A stretch of DNA of 64,000 bases, taken from contig OZ025208.1 in the NCBI GenBank assembly GCA_964019055.1, positions 13,493,597 to 13,557,596 on the forward strand. Direction: 5' to 3'. The notes under the pieces were generated by a model. The model did not search any database. It saw only the letters and a program-made list of their open reading frames with translations, and was not told where the DNA came from. Made by a program: the position numbers and the translations under genes. How positions within the stretch are numbered: position 1 is the stretch's first letter; every line of letters starts with the position of its first letter. Origin of the DNA: Anthopleura xanthogrammica. Its lineage: Eukaryota > Cnidaria > Anthozoa > Actiniaria > Actiniidae. This document shows, in pieces, positions 55,368 to 64,000 of this stretch.

Positions 55368-58300
55368 AATATGTTGTTTACCATATTATCAATAGCAACA
55401 TGCAAGGATCCGGTTGGCATGGCGAGTGGGGAAATCGACGACAGCCTAATAACAGCTTCAAGCTTCCTTGATTCAACTCAATCTCCCGCTCGTGCCAGAC
55501 TCAACCTAAAAAGCGAAGGCGCTTTCCAAGGTGCCTGGACGGCTCGTGCCAGTGACGCAAATGCATGGATCCAAGTATCTTTTCCAATTCCAATCACTAT
55601 AACTGCCGTCGCTACTCAAGGCCATTCGGATTCCTGGCAGTGGGTCAAAACATACAGTCTTGAGTATAGTCGGGACGATGAAAGTCATTTTGTCAAATAT
55701 GAAAATGGTCTGGAATTAACTGGAAACAGCGACCAGAATACCACCCAAACAAATGTTTTGGGACTGCCATTAAAAGCGACAAGATCTATTAGAATTGTGC
55801 CAAAATCCTGGGAAGCTAATATTTCACTAAGATTCGAGGTGTATGGATGCAAAGCAGGTACGCACAATAAATGTTGCAGATTGTCTGTTAAAATATCTTT
55901 AAACTGATTGCCAATATAAAGTTGCAACAAGAGTGATTTTACTTAACCCACTTGAAGAAACAAACATTACTTACTGATGTATAATAGTCAGATACACACA
56001 AACACCAACAATATAGAAAACTATTAAACTAACCCTATGCCCGAGCTGATTTCAGTGCTGTTTTCCAGTTACTTTTTTTAAGTACAGCCCGGCTCAATCA
56101 GTATTATGGGCTTAATAATTGATAATTTTAATTGGGAAGAGTAGAGTATGGAAGCGATAAGAGTCCGTGAAGCCAGGAAAGCTGGTCTGGTAAAATGGAA
56201 CAACAAAGTGATAAAAAAATAAAGATGATTAGCTATTTAAACTGGGATATCCCAGTTAGGAAAAGAATGGGGACGACAATAGTTATAAATAATTGCAAAT
56301 TACAATTGCATTATTGTCTAAATATATTTAACAAAACATGCGAATTGTGTCATATTTTGTAGACTTTGTACTTTGTTCGTTTAACGGCTAGAATTATATA
56401 ACCATATTGCTCTTTCTTCTCAGCTTTCATTGGATTTGAGAAGACTTTTCTTTCAGTATCTGAGGACGCTGGTAATGTTCCTGTCTGTGTTTTTATGCAA
56501 GGACTTGTTAAAGGCTCAGTGAATGTTAAGTAAGTTTCCTCCTCAACTTCTTCTACTAATATCAATGCATTCTTTAATGACTGAGTTAATCAAGATGAAT
56601 TCCAATCGTTTTGCAGCTTTACAAGTGATTCTAATGCTATCAAATCACCTTCATCTGTTACATTTGCTGCCAACAAAACCCAAACTTGTTTTGACCTGAT
56701 CATACAAGACAATAAAAAAGTAGAAAACGACAAGACAGCTCATCTTGTCCTTAGTGTAGATCATCCTCTTTTGTTAGTCAACGAAACACAAAAGCAACTG
56801 AAAGTACTCATTCTTAATGATAATAAAGGTAAGATCAACCGTCAGTATTTAGATTTCTTTTTTGTTCAGGAATCCTAGGTCCATGGGCTGATTTGCTGTT
56901 ACTTTTTTAGTATAGTCTTAGTAATAAAGATAATTGGATTATTTAAAAAAAAAAGGTAAAGTTCAGTTGGGTAGGCCGAATGGGGGACGAAACATGTCCA
57001 AAATGGAACAAAAAAACAAGTTTGCAAAAAGATAATAATTGCAAAATTTGAGAAGTATATATCACTCATGATCAAAGGACGATTGGCCGAGTCAATAATG
57101 CAAAGAAAACTTGTCGAAAAGAAGAAAATCACAGGAAATATTTATATTTAACAAATTTGCGATGGTTTAGAGTAGTATGTCCTCTTATTTACCACAATAT
57201 GACGTCAAAAGTTGGTCAAAATGTTCTGTGCTCACATATTCTATATCTAGATGTCAATTTGTCCTTGGAGATCATGTAGCTATATTTTTCCTTTAGAAAA
57301 CCATTGGCTTTTAATTCATGCTAAATACCGCTGACAAATGTCAAATATTTCTGACAAAGAGTCCATGATACCAAGAAAAGTGGTCAGAAAAATTAACAAA
57401 AATTGCAATGTTTTCTAGGTATACATTACTCAAACATGCTGATTGGTGTCATATTTGGTAGACTTTATACCTTGAATGTTCTTTTACTCAGTTGAAATAT
57501 TCTGAGAATACAGTTATTTAGCCAAATTCTTCAAATTGATCTATATTTTTCTTTTCTAGCTTTCGTCGGGTTTGAGAAGACTTTTCTTTCCGTATCTGAA
57601 AACGCTGGTAATATTCCTGTCTGTGTTTTGATGCAAGGACTTGTTACAGACTCAGTGAATGTTAAGTAAGTTTCCTCCTCAACTTCTTGTACTTATATCA
57701 ATGCATTCTTTAATGACTGAGTTAATCAAGATGTTTTTCAATGGTTTTGCAGATTTACAAGTGATTCTAATGCTATCAAATCACCTTCATATGTTACATT
57801 TGCTGCTAACAAAACCCAAACATGCTTCGATCTGTTCATCCAAGATAATAACATAATAGGAGACAGCAAGACAGCTCATCTAAACCTTAGTGTAGATCAT
57901 TCTATTGTGTTAGTCAACGAAGCCCAAAAGCAACTAAAAATCCTCATTCTTGATGATGATGATCAAGGTAAGATCAGCCAATTAATTGAAAGGTATTTAG
58001 GATTGAAAAAACAAATGCTAGTTAGTGTCATATTTGGTAGACCTTGTAGGTTGCATTTCTGTTTTCTCAGGATAAAGTACATATGTTATGAAATACAATT
58101 ATAAAGCCAAGTTGAACTGTTTTTTCCCCAGTATCCATTGGATTTGAGAAGACGTTTCTTTCAGTATCCGAAAACGCTGGTAATGTTCCTGTCTGTGTTT
58201 TGATGCAAGGACTTGTTACAGACTCAGTGAATGTTAAGTAAGTTTCATCCTCAACTACTTCTACTCATTCATATATACACTACCTTCTACTCTTATTCTC

Positions 58301-61300
58301 TCTTTTACTCCGACGAAGGACTAGCGTCCGAAACGTCAGTAAGTGATCTCTCTTATTTTTTACGGTGTAAAATTTAACTTTTTATCCATACTACTTCTAC
58401 TCATGTCAATGCATTCTTTAATGACTGAGTTAATCAAGATGATTTTCAATGATTTTGCAGATTTACAAGTGATTCTAATGCTATCAAATCACCTTCATCT
58501 GTTACATTTGCTGCCAACAAAACCCAAACTTGTTTCGACCTGATCATCCAAGACAATAACAAAGTAGAACACGACAAGACAGCTCATCTTATCCTTAGTG
58601 TAGATCATCCTCTTTTGTTAGTCAACGAAACACAAAAGCGACTGAAAGTCCACATTCTTAATGATGATAAAGGTATTTGTTTGTTCTTTTTTTGGTTTTA
58701 GCTCTTTACGCAGCATTGCTTATAGAGAATTTACGAGAATGGTTTATGGGTTTCTAGGCAAGAAAAACAGAATCCCACTACTAGTATACCGAAACCGTGG
58801 GTTCGAGTCCTGCCAAGGGCATATGATATTTTTCTCTTAATTCTTTGTACCTTGAATATTCTTTTACTCAGTTGAAATATTTTGAGAATACAGTTATTTT
58901 GCCAATTTCTTCAAATTGATCAATATTTTTCTTTTCTAGCTTTCGTCGGGTTTGAGAAGACTTTTCATTCAGTTTCTGAGAACGCTGGTAATATTCCTGT
59001 CTGTATTTTGATGCAAGGACTTGTTACAGACTCAGTGAATGTTAAGTAAGTTTCCTCCTCAACTACTTCTAATCATGTCAATGCATTCTTTAATGACTGA
59101 GTTAATCAAGATGTTTTTCAATGGTTTTGCAGATTTACAAGTGATTCTAATGCTATCAAATCACCTTCATATGTTACATTTGCTGCCAACAAAACCCAAA
59201 CATGCTTCGATCTGTTCATCCAAGATAATAACATAATAGGAGACAGCAAGACAGCTCATCTAAACCTTAGTGTAGATCATTCTATTGTGTTAGTCAACGA
59301 AGCCCAAAAGCAACTAAAAGTCCTCATTCTTGATGATGATGATCAAGGTAAGATCAGCCAATTAATTGAAAGGTATTTAGGATTGAAAAAAACAAATGCT
59401 AGTTCGTGTCATATTTGGTAGACCTTGTAGGTTGCATTTCTGTTTTCTCAGGATAAAGTACATATGTTATGAAATACAATTATAAAGCCAAGTTGAACTA
59501 TTTTTTCCCCAGTATCCATTGGATTTGAGAAGACGTTTCTTTCAGTATCCGAAAACGCTGGTAATGTTCCTGTTTGTGTTTTGATGCAAGGACTTGTTAC
59601 AGACTCAGTTAATGTTAAGTAAGTTTCCTCCTCAACTACTTCTAATCATGTCAATGCATTCTTCAATGACTGAGTTAATCAAGATGTTTTTCAATGGTTT
59701 TGCAGCTTTACAAGTGATTCTAATGCTATCAAATCACCTTCATCTGTTACATTTGCTGCCAACAAAACCCAAACTTGTTTCGACCTGATCATCCAAGACA
59801 ATAACAAAGTAGAAAACGACAAGACAGCTCATCTTATCCTTAGTGTAGATCATCCTCTTTTGTTAGTCAACGAAACACAAAAGCAACTGAAAGTACTCAT
59901 TCTTAATGATGATAAAGGTAAAATCAACCGTTAGTATTTAGATTTCTTTTTTGTTCAGGAATCCTAGGTCCATGCGCTGATTTTCTGGTACTTTTTAAAT
60001 ATTGGCTTAGTAATAAAAATAATTGGCTTATTTAAAAAAAAAAAAGGTAAATTTCAGTTGGGTAGGCCGAATGGGGGACGAAACATGTCCAAAATGGCAC
60101 AAAAAAACAAGTTTGCAAAAAGATAATAAGTGCAAAATTTGAGAAGTATATATCACTCATGATCAAAGGACGATTGGCCGAGTCAATAATGCAAAGAAAA
60201 CTTGTCGAAAAGAAGAAAAACACCGGAAATATTTATATTTAACAAATTTGCGATGGTTTAGAGTAGTATGTCCTCTTATTTACCACAATATGACGTCAAA
60301 AGTTGGTCAAAATGTTCTGTGCTCACATATTCTATATCTAAATGTCAATTTGTCCTTGGAGATCATGTAGCTATATTTTTCCTTTAGAAAACCACTGGCT
60401 TTTAATTCATGCTAAATACCGCTGACAAATGTCAAATATTTCTGGCAAAGAGTCCATGATGCCAAGAAAAGTGGTCAGAAAAATTAAAAAAAATTGCAAT
60501 ATTTTCTAGGTATACATTACTCATTTCGTAGACTTTGTACCTTGAATGTTCTTTTACTCAGTTGAAATATTCTGAGAATACAGTTATTTAGCCAATTTCT
60601 TCAAATTGATCTATATTTTTCTTTTCTAGCTTTCGTCGGGTTTGAGAAGACTTTTCTTTCAGTATCTGAAAACGCTGATAATATTCCTGTCTGTGTTTTG
60701 ATGCAAGGACTTGTTACAGATTCAGTGAATGTTAAGTAAGTTTCATCCTCAACTACTTCTACTCATGTCAATGCATTCTTTAATGACTGAGTTAATCAAG
60801 ATGATTTTCAATGATTTTGCAGATTTACAAGTGATTCTAATGCTATCAAATCACCTTCAACTGTTACATTTGCTGCCAACAAAACCCAAACTTGTTTCGA
60901 CCTGATCATCCAAGACAATAACAAAGTAGAACACAACAAGACAGCTCATCTTATCCTTAGTGTAGATCATCCTCTTTTGTTAGTCAACGAAACACAAAAG
61001 CGACTGAAAGTCCACATTCTTAATGATGATAAAGGTATTTGTTTGTTCTTTCTTTGGTTTTAGCTTTTTACGCAGCATTGCTTATAGAGAATTTACGAGA
61101 ATGGTTTATGGGTTTCTTGGGAAGAAAAACAGAATCCCACTACTAGTATACCGAAACCGTGGGTTCGAGTCCTGCCAAGGGCATATGATATTTTTCTCTT
61201 AATTCTTTGTACCTTGAATATTCTTTTACTCAGTTGAAATATTTTGAGAATACAGTTATTTTGCCAATTTCTTCAAATTGATCTATATTTTTCTTTTCTA

Positions 61301-64000
61301 GCTTTCGTCGGGTTTGAGAAGACTTTTCTTTCAGTTTCTGAAAACGCTGGTAATATTCCTGTCTGTGTTTTGATGCAAGGACTTGTTACAGACTCAGTGA
61401 ATGTTAAGTAAGTTTCCTCCTCAACTACTTCTAATCATGTCAATGCGTTCTTCAATGACTGAGTTAATCAAGATGTTTTTCAATGGTTTTGCAGATTTAC
61501 AAGTGATTCTAATGCTATCAAATCACCTTCATATGTTACATTTGCTGCCAACAAAACCCAAACATGCTTCGATCTGTTCATCCAAGATAATAACATAATA
61601 GGAGACAGCAAGACAGCTCATCTAAACCTTAGTGTAGATCATCCTCTTTTGTTAGTCAACGAGGCCCAAAAGCAACTAAAAGTCTTCATTCTTAATGATG
61701 ATCAAGGTAAGATCAGCCAATTAATTGAAAGGTATTGAGGATTGAAAAAAAAAAATGCTAGTTCGTGTCATATTTGGTAGACCTTGTAGGTTGCATTTCT
61801 GTTTTCTCAGGATAAAGTACATATGTTATGCAATATAATTATAAAGCCAAGTTGAACTGTTTTTTCCCCAGTATCCATTGGATTTGAGAAGACGTTTCTT
61901 TCAGTATCCGAAAACGCTGGTAATGTTCCTGTCTGTGTTTTGATGCAAGGACTTGTTACAGACTCAGTGAATGTTAAGTAAGTTTCCTCCTCAATTTCTT
62001 CTACTTATATCAATGCGTTCTTCAATGACTGAGTTAATCCACATGATTTCCAATCGTTTTGCAGCTTTACAAGTGATTCTAATGCTATCAAATCACCTTC
62101 ATCTGTTACATTTGCTGCCAACAAAACCCAAACTTGTTTCGACCTGATCATCCAAGACAATAACAAAATAGAACACAACAAGACAGCTCATCTTATCCTT
62201 AGTATAGATCATCCTCTTTTGTTAGTCAACGAAACACAAAAGGAACTGAAAGTCCTCATTCTAAATGATGATAAAGGTAAGATCAACCGTCAGTATTTAA
62301 ATTTGTTTTTTGTTCAGGAATCCTATGTCCATGCACTGATTTGCTGTTACTTTTCTTAAGTATGGGCTTAGTAATTAAGATTATTCACTAATTGAAATAA
62401 AGGTAAATTTCAGATGGGAAAGCCGGATGGGGGACGAAAGCTGTCCGAAATGGCACAAAAACAAGTTTGGAAAAAGAAAATAAGTGCAAAATTTGAGAAG
62501 TATATATAGCTCATGATCAAAGGACGATTGGCCGAGTCAATAATGCAAAGAAAACTGGTCGGAAAGAAAAAAAAAAAATTGCAATATTTATATTTAACAA
62601 ATTTCCGATGGTTTAGAGTAGTATGTCCTCTTATTGACCACAAAATGACGTCAAAAGTTGGTCAAAATGTTATGTACTTACAAATTCTATATCTAAATGT
62701 CGATTTGTGCTTGGAGATCATGTAGGTATATTTTTCCTTTAGAAAACCACTGGCTATTAATTCATGCTAAATACCGCTGACAAATGTCAAATATTTCTGG
62801 CAATCAGTCCATGATGCCAAGAAAAGTGGTCGGAAATAACAAAAAAAATGAATGTTTTCTAGGTATACATTACTCAAACATGCGGATTGGTGTCATATTT
62901 GGTAGACTTTGTACCTTGAATGTTCTTTTTCTCAGTCGAAATACATTTTGAGAATACAGTTATTTAGCCAATTTCTTCAAATTGATCAATATTTTTCTTT
63001 TCTAGCTTTCGTTGGGTTTGAGAAGACTTTTCTTTCAGTTTCTGAGAACGCTGGTAATATTCCTGTCTGTGTTTTGATGCAAGAACTTGTTACAGACACA
63101 GTGAATGTTAAGTAAGTTTCCTCCTCAACTTCTTGTACTTATATCAATGCATTCTTTAATGACTGAGTTAATCAAGATGATTTCCAATCGTTTTGCAGAA
63201 TTACAAGTGATTCTAATGCTATCAAATCACCTTCAACTGTTACATTTGCTGCCAACAAAATTCAAACTTGTTTCGACCTGATCATCCAAGACAATAACAA
63301 AGTAGAACACGACAAGACAACTCATCTTATCCTTAGTGTAGATCATCCTCTTTTGTTAGTCAACGAAACACAAAAGCAACTGAAAGTCCTCATTCTTAAT
63401 GATGATAAAGGTAAGATCAACCGTCAGTATTTAGATTTCTTTTTTGTTCAGGAATGCTAGGTGAATGTGCTGATTTGCTGTTACGTTGTTAGTATGGGCT
63501 TAGTAAAAAAGATAATTGGGTAATATATATGGAAAAAAAGGTAAATTTCAGTTGGGATTACCGAATGGGGGACGAAAGCTGTCCAAAATGGCAAAAAAAC
63601 AAGTTTGGAAAAAGAAAATAAGGGATAAATTTGAGAAGTATATATCACTCATTATGAAAGAACGATTGGCCGAGTCAATAATGCAAAGAAACCTTTTGGG
63701 AAAGAAGAAAAATAACTGGCAATATTTATATTTAACAAATTTCCGATGGTTTAGAGTAGTATGTTCTTTTATTTACTACGATACGACGTGAAAAGTTGGT
63801 CAAAATGTTATGTACTCAAATATTCTATATCTAAATGTTGATTTGTGCTTGGAGATCATGTAGCTATATTTTTCCTTCAGAAAACCACTGGCTTTTAATT
63901 CATTCTAAATACTGCTGACATATGTCAAATATTTCTGGCAATGAGTCCATGATGCCAAAAAAAGTGGTCGGTAAAAAACAAAAAAAGTGCAATGTTTTCT
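54626..64000 (+). CDS. Discoidin plus long Calx-beta array protein (gene 3), 3' end outside the window
   Basis: Exon 1 (54626-54728) encodes MANRKRKTITNVHLFILVLI and more hydrophobic residues, a signal peptide, ending in phase 1. Exon 2 (55396-55857) is one discoidin domain. Then nine Calx-beta exon pairs follow, 56424-63410, all in frame, giving at least 1144 residues. No membrane exon or stop has been reached, so the gene runs past 64000. By analogy with genes 1 and 2 it may end in a membrane helix, but it could also be secreted. It shares exon phases and the split Calx-beta design with genes 1 and 2. Confidence 0.88.
55020..55062. repeat. (ATT)n microsatellite
   Basis: A run of ATT triplets lies in intron 1 of gene 3; a second run of about 16 triplets lies at 55315-55366, just before the discoidin exon. 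Confidence 0.9.
55396..55857 (+). CDS. Gene 3 exon 2: discoidin domain
   Basis: The 462-bp phase 1-1 exon begins PTCKDPVGMASGEIDDSLIT and contains AWIQVSFPIPITITAVATQG, WQWVKTYSLEYS, NSDQNTTQTN and FEVYGC. The Cys at both ends and the WVKTYS motif match the four discoidin exons of gene 1. Confidence 0.92.
56424..63410 (+). repeat. Nine tandem Calx-beta exon pairs of gene 3
   Basis: Pairs (N half; C half): 1, 56424-56529; 56617-56828. 2, 57560-57665; 57753-57967. 3, 58132-58237; 58461-58672. 4, 58940-59045; 59133-59347. 5, 59513-59618; 59706-59917. 6, 60630-60735; 60823-61034. 7, 61302-61407; 61495-61706. 8, 61872-61977; 62065-62276. 9, 63006-63111; 63199-63410. N halves are all 106 bp; C halves are 212 bp, or 215 in pairs 2 and 4. 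A typical domain begins VGFEKTFLSVSENAGNIPVC, has FTSDSNAIKSPSSVTFAANK in the middle and ends LNDDKG. Each has one Cys per half and NKT and NET glycosylation sites. Introns are also nearly identical. Confidence 0.95.
58461..63198 (+). repeat. Two successive copies of a 2.36-kb segmental duplication
   Basis: The segment from the C half of unit 3 to the N half of unit 6 (58461-60822) is followed by a matching segment from the C half of unit 6 to the N half of unit 9 (60823-63198). Offsets are 2362 (C3 to C6), 2362 (N4 to N7) and 2359 (N5 to N8). Introns match as well, including a CCGTGGGTTCGAGTCCTG block near 58797 and 61160. Confidence 0.9.

Noticed and set aside
56899..63791. Recurrent ORFs in the long introns of the gene 3 array (for example minus 60032-60223, plus 63516-63791)
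   Set aside because: They recur only because the intron was duplicated along with the exons. Frames are broken in some copies and no domain is visible.

Overview
The window is animal nuclear DNA. It has genes broken into many small exons with GT-AG introns, secreted and membrane proteins built from extracellular domains, dense microsatellites, and many short inverted-repeat transposons. The domain mix (collagen triplets, discoidin, uromodulin-type D8C, Calx-beta) and the fold-back repeats fit an anthozoan cnidarian, probably a coral or sea anemone. That assignment is inference; no marker here proves it. Most exons are too short to appear as single long ORFs, so the gene models below were built by hand from splice sites, reading phase and similarity between paralogs.

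Region 1 (1-14.9 kb). A 130-bp tandem array rich in the motif GTCTnnTCAGACC lies at the left edge. It is followed by three minus-strand paralogous genes (about 2.3-3.7, 7.4-8.5 and 10.7-12.2 kb). Each has three exons: a signal-peptide exon, a Gly-X-Y collagen exon, and a last exon that finishes the collagen and adds a ten-cysteine C-terminal domain. The order and spacing of those cysteines match the resistin/RELM signature closely. A collagen stalk on a resistin-like head is the most unusual finding here.

Region 2 (14.9-24.7 kb). A plus-strand, 17-exon gene encodes a 565-residue, highly charged coiled-coil protein with no membrane or secretion signal. I do not recognise its family. Its introns hold several transposon-like palindromes, one a TTAA-flanked piggyBac-type element.

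Region 3 (25.5-64 kb). Three plus-strand paralogous genes form a cluster. The first (25.65-43.9 kb, 21 exons) encodes a signal peptide, four discoidin domains, D8C, Calx-beta, D8C, five more Calx-beta domains, and one membrane helix with a short tail. Its third discoidin exon is one base out of frame. The second (47.35-51.8 kb, 7 exons) is a short version with a signal peptide, two Calx-beta domains and a membrane helix; its last four exons match the end of the first gene in size and sequence. The third (54.6 kb to beyond the window end) has a signal peptide, one discoidin domain and at least nine Calx-beta domains, and is growing by recent segmental duplication with a unit of about 2.36 kb. 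Almost every domain is a phase 1-1 exon or exon pair, which allows shuffling and duplication without loss of frame. The proteins are probably cell-surface or matrix receptors or adhesins; their ligands cannot be read from sequence.
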